A DNA stretch of 64,000 nucleotides from Deinococcus sonorensis KR-87 (GTDB lineage Bacteria > Deinococcota > Deinococci > Deinococcales > Deinococcaceae). Both the position numbers and the translations under genes were made by a program. Positions 31,434 to 38,506 of this stretch are shown in pieces. Numbering within the stretch: position 1 is the first letter of the stretch; the number at the start of each line of letters is the position of its first letter. The stretch covers positions 2,447,501 through 2,511,500 of the forward strand of contig NZ_CP158299.1 in the NCBI RefSeq assembly GCF_040256395.1. The letters are read 5' to 3'. The notes beneath the pieces are model-generated. The model was not told the DNA's origin. It worked only from the letters and a program-made list of their open reading frames with translations, and did no database searches.

Positions 31434-32160
31434 GCATCTCAGCAAGACCTATGGCAGCTTTCAGGCGTTGCGTGACGTGAGCTTCTCCGCGCAGGCCGGT
31501 GAGGTGTTCGGGCTGCTTGGGCCCAACGGCGCCGGCAAAACGACCCTGCTGCGGGTGCTGGCCACCCTGCTGCGGCCCAGCAGCGGCACCGCCAGCGTGG
31601 CGGGCCACGACGTGCAGCGTGAGCCAGAGCGGGTTCGGCGGCTGATCGGGGTGGTGAACGGCGGCATGGGCCTGTATGACCGCCTGACCGGCCGCGAGAT
31701 CCTGCGCTACTTCGCTGGCCTGTACGGGCTGACCCGCGCCCAGGCCGACGCCCGCATCGAAGTGCTGGACGCCAGCCTGGACCTGGAGGGCACCCTGGAC
31801 CGCCGCGCGGCCACCTTCAGCACCGGCATGAAGCAGAAGGTGGTGATCGCCCGGGCGGTGATCCATGACCCGGCGGTCCTGGTGCTGGACGAGGCCGCCT
31901 CGGGGCTGGACGTGATGGCCCGCCGGGCGCTGCTGGACTTCGTGCTGAGCTACCGGGGCAGCGAGCGGCTGGTGCTGTACAGCACCCACGTGATGTCGGA
32001 GGTGGAGGAGGTGTGCGACCGGGTGGCGGTACTGGAACGCGGCGAGCTGCTGGCAGTGGACACAGTGGGCGGGCTGCTCCGGCGCAGCGGGCAGCCGAAC
32101 CTGGAACGCGCCTTCTTCGCCATGGTGCAGGCCCGCGCCGAGCAGGCGGTGCCCGCATGA
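31420..32160 (+). CDS. ABC transporter ATP-binding protein, NatA-like
   Basis: 246 residues. Walker A GPNGAGKTT near residue 34, Walker B VLVLDEAASGLD, H-loop STHVM. The signature motif is FSTGMKQKVVIARA rather than LSGGQ, a variation typical of NatA-type ATPases. Couples ATP hydrolysis to the permease encoded next. NatAB in Bacillus exports sodium; the substrate here is not determinable. ATGA overlap with the permease gene shows tight translational coupling. Confidence 0.92.
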   Translation: MLQIEHLSKTYGSFQALRDVSFSAQAGEVFGLLGPNGAGKTTLLRVLATLLRPSSGTASVAGHDVQREPERVRRLIGVVNGGMGLYDRLTGREILRYFAGLYGLTRAQADARIEVLDASLDLEGTLDRRAATFSTGMKQKVVIARAVIHDPAVLVLDEAASGLDVMARRALLDFVLSYRGSERLVLYSTHVMSEVEEVCDRVAVLERGELLAVDTVGGLLRRSGQPNLERAFFAMVQARAEQAVPA

Positions 32161-33401
32161 GGTGGCCGTTCATCTGGCAGGTGGCCCTCAAGGAACTGAC
32201 CAGCACCATCCGCGACCGCCGCACCCTAACCAGCACCATCCTGCTGCCGCTGATCATGATTCCGCTGTTCACCATCCTGTTTCCGCTGCTGCTGGGCAAG
32301 GCCTTCAGCGGCCAGCAGACCGAGCGGCAGCGGGTGGGCGTGGTGGGCACCCTGCCGGCCGCGCTGCGGGCGCAGCTGACCGAGGACACCCGCGACGCCT
32401 CCGGCAAACAGACCGGCGTGGGCGTGGTGCTGGTGCCGGTCGCCGACCCGGTGAAGGCGGTGCAGGACGGCACGGTGGAGGCGGTGGTGCAGGTGCGCCA
32501 GCCGCTGCCGCAGGCGGCGGGCCAGGGCAGCGGCACGGTGCAGCTGTACGCCAAGCTGGGCAACCTGAAGGCCAGCGCGGGCGTCATCAGCAAGGTGCAG
32601 GCGGCTCTGAACGAGTACAACGCCCGGCTGGTGGGTACGGCGCTGCGGGCGCGCGGGCTGGGCAGCGACTTCCTGACCCCGGTGCGCGTGCAGACCATCG
32701 ACGCCAGCAAGCCGCAGGAGGCGGCCAGCGGGCAGCTGGCCTTCATCATCCCGATGTTCATGCTGCAGTTCATTCTGGCGGGCGGCATGGCCACCGCCAT
32801 CGACAGCACCGCCGGGGAAAAGGAACGCGGCACGCTGGAGGTGCTGCTGGTGTCGCCGATTCGCCGCAGCGAGGTGGTGGTGGGCAAGCTGATCGCCACC
32901 ACCCTGACGGCGCTGGTGGCCGCCAGCTGCAGCCTGCTGGGCCTGGCGGTGGCCGGCCCACTCGGCCGGGTGGTGCTGGCCGGCCAGGACACCAAGGAGG
33001 TGGCGGGCGTGATGGGCGGCCAGCTGAGCGTGTCGCTGGCCTCGGGGCTGTTCCTGGTGCTGATGGCGGTGTCGGCGGCGCTGCTGCTGGGCGCGCTGCT
33101 GATCGCGGTCAGCATCTTCGCCCGCAGCTACAAGGAGGCCCAGACCTACCTGACCCCCATCTCGCTGCTGATCGTGCTGCCGGCGGTGGGGCTGCAGTTC
33201 GCCGACTTCATCGGCCGGGGACTGGGCCTGTACTCAGTGCCGCTGATCAACAGCATGCTGGTGATCCTGGACATCGTGAAAGGTGCCTTCAACGCGCCGG
33301 GCGCGGTGCTGGCCCTGATCATCAACCTGGTGTTCACCGGCCTGCTGGTGCTGCTGGCGATCCGGTCCTTCGGGCGCGAGCAGGTGATTTTCCGCAACTG
33401 A
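32157..33401 (+). CDS. ABC transporter permease, NatB/ABC-2 type
   Basis: 414 residues: an N-terminal membrane segment (about 25-50, LPLIMIPLFTILFPLLL), a large external domain (about 50-190), then five or six membrane segments starting FIIPMFMLQFILAGGM. The EKERGTLEVLLVSPI motif is the ABC-2 permease coupling helix region. Start ATG 32157 lies in the ATGA overlap with the ATPase stop; the frame is open upstream to 32013 but that region belongs to the ATPase gene. Confidence 0.9.
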   Translation: MRWPFIWQVALKELTSTIRDRRTLTSTILLPLIMIPLFTILFPLLLGKAFSGQQTERQRVGVVGTLPAALRAQLTEDTRDASGKQTGVGVVLVPVADPVKAVQDGTVEAVVQVRQPLPQAAGQGSGTVQLYAKLGNLKASAGVISKVQAALNEYNARLVGTALRARGLGSDFLTPVRVQTIDASKPQEAASGQLAFIIPMFMLQFILAGGMATAIDSTAGEKERGTLEVLLVSPIRRSEVVVGKLIATTLTALVAASCSLLGLAVAGPLGRVVLAGQDTKEVAGVMGGQLSVSLASGLFLVLMAVSAALLLGALLIAVSIFARSYKEAQTYLTPISLLIVLPAVGLQFADFIGRGLGLYSVPLINSMLVILDIVKGAFNAPGAVLALIINLVFTGLLVLLAIRSFGREQVIFRN

Positions 33402-33510
33402 GGCGAGCGCCGAATCTAAGCATCCCGACAAGAACGCCCCACCCTCCTCAGACGTGTCTGACGGCACAATATTCCGATGGCTGGCCCCTGAGGCCAGCGA
33501 AAGGAGCCAC

Positions 33511-34503
33511 ATGACCACTCAACCTCACGGAGTTTCCAAACGCAGTCTGTTGCTGCTGGGCGGGCTGACCGCCGCCGTCGCCAACCCCGCCACCCGCCAG
33601 AAGCTGGTGGACGGCCTGCATGGGGCCGCGGACAGCGCTGGCAAGCTGTACGAAGAGAGCCTGCTCCCGCTGGCGCAGGAAACCGGTGGCCGCCTTCAGA
33701 GCGGCGCCCAGGACGTGGCGGGCCTGACCCAGAAGGTGGCCGCCGGGGTGGTGGAGAAGGGCAGCGAGGTCGCCTCGTCGCTGCTGGAGCGCGTGCCGGA
33801 GGTGACCGCCAGCCTGAAGGAAACGGGCGAGCAGCTGCGCGACACCGGGGTGAAGGGCGCCAAGGCCCTGGTCGGGAGCGCCGGCGTGGCCGCCCATCAG
33901 GTACAGCAGCAGGCCGGGCAGGTGGTGGGCCAGCAGCTCAAGCAGGGCCGGCGTCAGGTCAAGGCGGTCCAGCGCCAGGGCCGCGTCAAGGCGAGCCGCA
34001 CCCAGCGCCGTACCCTCAAGCGGCTGAACAAATATGAGAAGAAGACGGCGCGCCTGACCGCCCGCCTGGACCGTGAGGTGCCGCAGCGCCGCTCGGGCAG
34101 CGGGCTGTTCTCCCTGCTGCTGCTGGTGGCGGGCGGCGTGGTGCTGGCCCGTGTGCCGGCGGCCCGTCAGGGCATCCTGAACCTGGTCGGCCGCTTCAGC
34201 CCGGAGGCGTCCGTCACGTTGCACCAGGCGAGCCGTCAGGTGCGGAACATCGTGGGCAACGTGTGGCTGGAGCACCTGGAGCCTGCGGCCCCGCCCGCGC
34301 CCGCACCGGCTCCGGCCGCTGCCCAGGGTAGCGCGGCAGCGGCCTCCACCGCACCGGCTCCGGCCGCTGCCCAGGGTAGCGCGGCAGCGGCCTCCACCGC
34401 ACCGGGCGCCGCCGCGGACGCGTCCAAACCGAACGGCAGCAAGCCCGGCGACGCCAAGCCGCAGGGCGAGCAGCCCAAGGATGCCGGCAGCGCCAAGAAC
34501 TGA
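33511..34503 (+). CDS. Helical membrane-associated protein with Ala/Pro-rich tail
   Basis: 330 residues, no family recognised. Residues 1-160 are amphipathic and helical with repeated Gly/Ala/Val/Gln patterns (KLYEESLLPLAQETGGRLQSG), suggesting an apolipophorin-like or surface-associated helix bundle. A basic stretch (KASRTQRRTLKRLNKYEKK) precedes one membrane segment (LFSLLLLVAGGVVLARV, about 198-214). The tail is Ala/Pro/Ser-rich and contains a duplicated 16-residue unit. ATG 33511 has AAAGGAG upstream. A strong terminator follows. A stress or envelope role would be a guess. Confidence 0.75.
   Translation: MTTQPHGVSKRSLLLLGGLTAAVANPATRQKLVDGLHGAADSAGKLYEESLLPLAQETGGRLQSGAQDVAGLTQKVAAGVVEKGSEVASSLLERVPEVTASLKETGEQLRDTGVKGAKALVGSAGVAAHQVQQQAGQVVGQQLKQGRRQVKAVQRQGRVKASRTQRRTLKRLNKYEKKTARLTARLDREVPQRRSGSGLFSLLLLVAGGVVLARVPAARQGILNLVGRFSPEASVTLHQASRQVRNIVGNVWLEHLEPAAPPAPAPAPAAAQGSAAAASTAPAPAAAQGSAAAASTAPGAAADASKPNGSKPGDAKPQGEQPKDAGSAKN
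34303..34398 (+). repeat. Two perfect 48-bp tandem copies
   Basis: Units 34303-34350 and 34351-34398 are identical and encode APAPAAAQGSAAAAST twice; a partial third unit (GCACCGG) follows. The repeat is in frame and could change copy number by slippage. Confidence 0.9.
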
Positions 34504-34517
34504 CGTCAGCGCATAAA

Positions 34518-34554
34518 AAGGCCCGCTCCCAGGTGTTGGGAGCGGGCCTTCTTT
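34518..34554 (+). terminator. Terminator after the helical protein gene
   Basis: 14-bp stem (34518-34531 with 34537-34550), loop GGTGT, then CTTTTC. Convergent with the ddrA-linked small ORF, and the AAAAA before the stem would also serve minus-strand transcripts. Confidence 0.85.
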
Positions 34555-34561
34555 TCTTCCT

Positions 34562-34645
34562 TCAGATCAGCCGGGTGGCGAGACCGCCGGCCAGCATCAG
34601 CAGCACCACCGAGCACAGCACGCCCAGCAGCCGCAGCCGGATCAC
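34562..34645 (-). CDS. 27-residue single-membrane-span peptide coupled to ddrA
   Basis: GTG at 34645-34643 overlaps the ddrA stop TGA (34644-34642) as GTGA. The peptide begins MIRLRLLGVLCSVVLLMLAG and ends GLATRLI: two basic residues, an 18-residue hydrophobic helix and a final Arg, the pattern of a small membrane protein. It ends two nt before the convergent terminator region. No homologue is known to me; coding status rests on the overlap, composition and position. Confidence 0.45.
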   Translation of the reverse strand: MIRLRLLGVLCSVVLLMLAGGLATRLI

Positions 34646-35244
34646 GCGGCCTGCTCCGGCTTGTGCGGCTGCGGCTCCAGGCTGTGGAGCGCCGCCTTGA
34701 GGTGACGGTACACCTCGCGCTGCAGGTCCAGGTCGTCCGGCAGCTCGTACTTGAGCTGGTCGATGGCCTGCACGATGTGGGCGCCGCCGGGGCTGCGCTC
34801 GAAGTCCGGGCGGGCCCATTCCGGCAGTTCCGGCTGGGCCACGGCCTCGCGCTTCTGGTCGTTCCAGTCCACCCACACCTTCGGCAGGTCGTAGAGGTAG
34901 CGCCCGATGCCGAACTGCACCGCGCAGCGCTTCAGGGCGTCGCTGGACGCCGCCTTGAGTGTGCCGAACTCGCCCTCGCCCGCCTCGCCGATGTCCTCGC
35001 GCGTCACGCCCAGCACGGTCAGGCGGCCCTTGACGGTGGGCGTCTGGGTTCCCGCGATCACTTCGATCTCGAAGCTCCAGCCGTCGGGGCAGATGGCGTC
35101 CAGGCGGTCCTGAACCGCGCGGGCATCCACGTAGGCCAGCAGCAGCGCCCGGCTCCGATCCTTGCTGATGACCTGGGGCTTCCAGTTCACGAGGTGACTC
35201 GGAAACGGGGCGTGCAGTCGTCTCTGAACATCACTCAGCTTCAT
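34642..35244 (-). CDS. ddrA: DNA damage response protein DdrA (Rad52 family)
   Basis: Single-stranded DNA end-binding protein that protects 3' ends from nucleases after irradiation. 200 residues, close to the 208 of D. radiodurans DdrA. Rad52-fold features: RRLHAPFPSHLVNWKPQ, LLAYVDARAVQDRLD, GWSFEIEV, VKGRLTVLGVTREDIGE, and the helix AASSDALKRCAVQFGIGRYLYDLPK. The C-terminal tail is short and acidic/Gln-rich. TAAACT (35251-35256, minus strand) ends 6 nt before the ATG, so the mRNA is leaderless, and an RDRM-like operator overlaps that hexamer. A 27-codon membrane peptide gene is coupled downstream. Confidence 0.95.
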   Translation of the reverse strand: MKLSDVQRRLHAPFPSHLVNWKPQVISKDRSRALLLAYVDARAVQDRLDAICPDGWSFEIEVIAGTQTPTVKGRLTVLGVTREDIGEAGEGEFGTLKAASSDALKRCAVQFGIGRYLYDLPKVWVDWNDQKREAVAQPELPEWARPDFERSPGGAHIVQAIDQLKYELPDDLDLQREVYRHLKAALHSLEPQPHKPEQAA

Positions 35245-35247
35245 GCA

Positions 35248-35264
35248 TTTAGTTTACAACGTAA
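35248..35264 (-). promoter_or_regulatory. RDRM-like (DdrO) operator over the ddrA promoter
   Basis: Minus strand TTACGTTGTAAACTAAA matches the radiation/desiccation response motif TTATGTTATTAACATAA at 12 of 17 positions (my count) and contains the ddrA -10 TAAACT. In Deinococcus the repressor DdrO binds this motif and is cleaved by IrrE/PprI after damage. The position over a leaderless -10 fits known targets. Confidence 0.7.
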
Positions 35265-35308
35265 TCCAGTTACGGTCAAGACAGAATGTGACAGTCCGGC
35301 TTCCCGGT

Positions 35309-36598
35309 TCAGTCGTGCAGCTGCCCGAGCGCCTGCCCCAGCAGCGACAGCAGTTCGTCGGCCTGCCCATCGGTGATGCTCAGCGGCGGCCCCAGCAGCA
35401 GGTGGTCGCCGCGCACGCCGTCCACCGCGCCGCTGCCGGGGTAGGTGATCAGGCCCAGCTCGAAGGCCCGTCGGCCCAGCCGCTCGGCCAGCTCGGGGCG
35501 GGGGTACGCCTCGCCAGTAGCGGGGTCACCCAGCACCAGCCCGAACATCAGGCCCCGGCCACGCACCTCCAGCACCTGCGGGAAGCGGGCGGCCAGCCCG
35601 CGCAGCCCGTCCAGCAGCTGTGCGCCCAGCACCGCGGAGCGCTCCACCAGCCGCTCCTGCTCCAGCACATCCAGCACCGCGGCGCCCACCGCCGCGCTCA
35701 GCGGGTGGCCGGCGTAGGTGTAGCCGTGCTTGTACGCGCCGGAGCCGTCCATCACCGCGCGGTACAGTTCCGGCGAGGCGGCGATGCCGGCCAGCGGCAC
35801 GTACCCGGCCGCCAGACCCTTGCCCAGCACCACGATGTCCGGCGTGACGTCCCACGGTTGCAGGGCCAGCGGGGTGCCGCAGCGTCCCATGCCGCACATC
35901 ACCTCGTCGGCGATGAACAGCACGCCGTACTCCCGGCAGATCTGCTGCACCCGCTGGTAGTAGCCGTCTGCGGGGGCCAGCGCCGCGTCCGACGCGCCCA
36001 CCACCGGCTCGGCCATGAACGCCGCCACCGTCTGCGGCCCCAGCTGCTCAATCAGGGTCCGCAGCTGCTCGGCGTCCTCCGCGCCGTCGCGCCGGGGGTC
36101 CGGCTTCGGCAGTTTGGGCCAGGCGTCCTCGTTCATCAGCGGGGTATACAGCTCGCGCCGCGCCCCCATCCCGGACGCGGCGAGGCTGCCGAGCGAGGCC
36201 CCGTGATAGCTGGGCCGCCGGGTGATGATCCGGAAGCGCTGCGGCTGGCCGCGCTCCGCCTGCACCTGACGGCTGAGCTTGATGGCGCTCTCGGTGGCCT
36301 CCGAACCGCCCGAGACCGCAAAGAAGCGGTATCCGGGCAGGTCCAGAAAGGCCATCAGCCGCTCCGCGTACCGCTCCAGCGCCTCGGAGCTGAACTGCGA
36401 GCCGTGAACGAAGGCCAGCGTGCGGGCGGCCTGCGCCACCGCGTCGGCAATCTCCGGGCGGCCCTGGCCGATGTTGGCCACCAGCGCGCCGGACGCGCCG
36501 TCAAGGTAGCGCCGCCCCTCGCGGTCCCAGAGATAGGGGCCCTCGGCGCGGACGGCCACGGGATAGGTGCGGGACGTACGGTAAAACACACTGGACAT
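35309..36598 (-). CDS. Class III PLP-dependent aminotransferase
   Basis: 429 residues. Motifs: FAVSGGSEATESAIKLSRQ (substrate/PLP phosphate), SYHGASLG, FIADEVMCGMGRCG (Asp binding the pyridine N) and the PLP lysine in VVLGKGLAAGYVPLAG, with YAGHPLSAAVG. Substrate is uncertain; class III enzymes include ornithine, 4-aminobutyrate and diaminopelargonate aminotransferases. Last gene of an apparent operon after two DinB genes (24-nt gap). The nearby P5C dehydrogenase hints at an ornithine/glutamate semialdehyde link, by inference only. Confidence 0.9.
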   Translation of the reverse strand: MSSVFYRTSRTYPVAVRAEGPYLWDREGRRYLDGASGALVANIGQGRPEIADAVAQAARTLAFVHGSQFSSEALERYAERLMAFLDLPGYRFFAVSGGSEATESAIKLSRQVQAERGQPQRFRIITRRPSYHGASLGSLAASGMGARRELYTPLMNEDAWPKLPKPDPRRDGAEDAEQLRTLIEQLGPQTVAAFMAEPVVGASDAALAPADGYYQRVQQICREYGVLFIADEVMCGMGRCGTPLALQPWDVTPDIVVLGKGLAAGYVPLAGIAASPELYRAVMDGSGAYKHGYTYAGHPLSAAVGAAVLDVLEQERLVERSAVLGAQLLDGLRGLAARFPQVLEVRGRGLMFGLVLGDPATGEAYPRPELAERLGRRAFELGLITYPGSGAVDGVRGDHLLLGPPLSITDGQADELLSLLGQALGQLHD

Positions 36599-36622
36599 GG
36601 CGTGAACCTTTCTGGGAAGCGG

Positions 36623-37099
36623 CTACCAGCTGTCGCCGCCGCCGGGGGGTGGCCACGCGCCGATCAGCTGGCGCACCGTGACCACCTGCCCCAGGTGGTA
36701 CAGCCCGTGGCCGGCGTAGCTGGTGAGGGGAACGATGCGGAAGCGGTCCTGGGGGTCCAGCTCGGACATGAAGGCTTCATCCTGCGCCAGGGCGGCCAGC
36801 GCGGATAGGTCGCGGAAGAAGGTCTCCTGGAGGACCGCCCACTCGCCGGGTTCAGGCCAGCCCTGGGCGGCGTGCGCCACGTCCGGCGGGTGCTCGCCCC
36901 GGAGCACCGAGAGCAGGTAGGCCTGCCAGAACTGGACATGCGCCACCACCTCGGCCACCGAGTGCGGCAGCCCCGGCGGGCGGGTGTGGGCCTGCTCCGC
37001 ATTCAGGCCATCGAGCGCCTGCACCCAGCTGACGTTGGCGTTGCCGCCATGAAACAACGACGACACCGCGTCCAGCGTGCTGACCTGCAGCGTCTTCAC
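36623..37099 (-). CDS. DinB-family protein, paralogue 1
   Basis: 158 residues of the DinB/YfiT four-helix family of putative metal-dependent thiol enzymes. The three metal-binding His are in LPHSVAEVVAHV and YAGHGLYHLGQ (H-x3-H). The GTG start overlaps the stop of paralogue 2 as GTGA, so the two are translationally coupled. The extreme C-terminus AWPPPGGGDSW is almost identical to those of paralogues 2 and 3. Function unknown; the family is strongly expanded in Deinococcus. Confidence 0.88.
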   Translation of the reverse strand: MKTLQVSTLDAVSSLFHGGNANVSWVQALDGLNAEQAHTRPPGLPHSVAEVVAHVQFWQAYLLSVLRGEHPPDVAHAAQGWPEPGEWAVLQETFFRDLSALAALAQDEAFMSELDPQDRFRIVPLTSYAGHGLYHLGQVVTVRQLIGAWPPPGGGDSW

Positions 37100-37584
37100 C
37101 ACGTGTCGCCGCCCCCCGGAGGCGGCCACGAGCCGAGCGCCTGCCGCACGGTGATGATCTGCCCGAAGTGGTGGGCGGTGTGCAGCGCGAAGTCGGCCAG
37201 CAGTTCCCCGATGGTTTCCTGGTGGTTGACCGGGCTGGCCAGGTCCGGGCGGGCGGCGTGGCTGTCGGTGCGGGCCAGCAGCTGATAGAAGGCGGCCTTG
37301 AGCGGCTCCCAGTCGTCCGGGGTGACGGCCGGCCAGGTGTCGGCAGCGTGGGCCGGATACGGCACCGGGGCGCCGGTCTCGATCACCTCCAGCATCCAGC
37401 CGAGCCACCAGTTGACGTGTGCGAGCAGCTCGGCCACCGAGTGCGGCAGGTGCTCGGGCCGGGTGGTCGCCTGCTCGCCGCTCAGGCCACCCAGCGCCGC
37501 TTCGACGCCGACATACGCCTGACCGCCCCGGAACAGCCGGGGCAGCAGGCGGGCGAGTGGGGGAGGGGTCGGTGAATCAGTCAT
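37096..37584 (-). CDS. DinB-family protein, paralogue 2
   Basis: 162 residues. Metal ligands in LPHSVAELLAHVNWW and FALHTAHHFGQIITVRQ; C-terminus SWPPPGGGDTW. First gene of the DinB2-DinB1-aminotransferase operon. GACACT precedes the ATG by 6 nt, a weaker version of the leaderless -10. Divergent from the DUF4180 gene, with 45 bp between starts. Confidence 0.88.
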   Translation of the reverse strand: MTDSPTPPPLARLLPRLFRGGQAYVGVEAALGGLSGEQATTRPEHLPHSVAELLAHVNWWLGWMLEVIETGAPVPYPAHAADTWPAVTPDDWEPLKAAFYQLLARTDSHAARPDLASPVNHQETIGELLADFALHTAHHFGQIITVRQALGSWPPPGGGDTW

Positions 37585-37629
37585 GCGGTCAGTGTCGCAG
37601 AATCGTGGAGGAAGACACGGAGGTGAAGG

Positions 37630-37986
37630 ATGCCGGAACCGGATGAAGTCAGGATTGGACGGGCCACGGACCTGGGGGTCCGGGTCGAGCGCCGCTCAGA
37701 CATCGCGCAGCTGATCGGCGCGTCCTACCCTCTGGACGGCCTGCTGCTGTCCGAGGCCGACCTGGGGCCGGAGGTGTTCCGGCTCGCCAGCGGTCTGGCG
37801 GGCGAGCTGTTTCAGACCTGTGTGAACCTGCGCCTGCCGGTCGCGCTGGTGCTGCCGGACATGACCGCATACGGCGAGCGCTTTGCCGAACTGGCCCGCG
37901 AGCACACCCGGCACCCGGACGTGCGGTTCGTCCACTCGGAGGCCGAGGGGCGCGCCTGGCTGACCGCACGGCTCGCCCGAGGCTGA
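37630..37986 (+). CDS. DUF4180 domain protein
   Basis: 118 residues. Recognised by SDIAQLIGASYPLDGLLLSEADL, FRLASGLAGELFQTCVNLRLPVALVLPD and VRFVHSEAEGRAWL, which follow the DUF4180 pattern of an alpha/beta fold with a conserved F-x-L-x-(S/T)-G-L-A-G-E core. Function unknown. GGAGG lies 6 nt before the ATG. It is the only plus-strand gene inside the DinB cluster and converges on DinB paralogue 3. Confidence 0.85.
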   Translation: MPEPDEVRIGRATDLGVRVERRSDIAQLIGASYPLDGLLLSEADLGPEVFRLASGLAGELFQTCVNLRLPVALVLPDMTAYGERFAELAREHTRHPDVRFVHSEAEGRAWLTARLARG

Positions 37987-38002
37987 CCGAGACCGTGCCT
38001 CA

Positions 38003-38500
38003 TCACCAGGTGTCGCCCCCTCCGGGTGGTGGCCACGCGCCGAGCATCCGGCGCAGCAGGATCACCTGCCCCAGGTGCACGGCATTGTGGAGGGCGTGAA
38101 GCGTCAGCTCGTGGCCCAGCGTGTCGCGCCCGCGCACCAGCCGCGTGAGGTCCGCCTCGCGGGCCAGCCGCTTCACGTCCTCCAGCCCGTCCAGAAAGGA
38201 CGCCCTGAGCGCGTCCCAGCCGTCCGGATCCACGCTGGGCCAGCCGTCGGCGGCCTGAGCCGGTGGGGCGGCCGGTTCGCCCCGGCCGAGTGCCAGCGTG
38301 TACTGCTGCCAGAAGCGCAGGTGCGCCACCAGTTCGGCCACCGTATGCGGGGACCCGCCCACGGGGCGGCAGGCGTCCTCCGCGCTCAGCCCGTCCAGCG
38401 CCCGGCCCGGCGGCACGAAGGCGCTGCCCTGGTCCAGCAGCAGTTCCAGCGCTTCTGGCGAGGGGCCGAGCAGCGGCGGTGGGTCAGGTGCCTGCGTCAT
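38003..38500 (-). CDS. DinB-family protein, paralogue 3
   Basis: 165 residues; metal ligands in SPHTVAELVAHLRFW and LHALHNAVHLGQVILLR; C-terminus AWPPPGGGDTW. It begins 6 nt after the P5C dehydrogenase stop, so it is probably the second gene of that operon. An additional conserved feature is the LxGLSAEDACRPVGG stretch, matching LDGLNAEQAHTRPPG and LGGLSGEQATTRPEH in the other paralogues. Confidence 0.88.
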   Translation of the reverse strand: MTQAPDPPPLLGPSPEALELLLDQGSAFVPPGRALDGLSAEDACRPVGGSPHTVAELVAHLRFWQQYTLALGRGEPAAPPAQAADGWPSVDPDGWDALRASFLDGLEDVKRLAREADLTRLVRGRDTLGHELTLHALHNAVHLGQVILLRRMLGAWPPPGGGDTW

Positions 38501-38506
38501 GGCGCC

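Noticed and set aside
34303..34398. 48-bp tandem duplication as a CRISPR-like or VNTR locus
   Set aside because: Only two in-frame copies inside a coding tail; simple slippage explains it.
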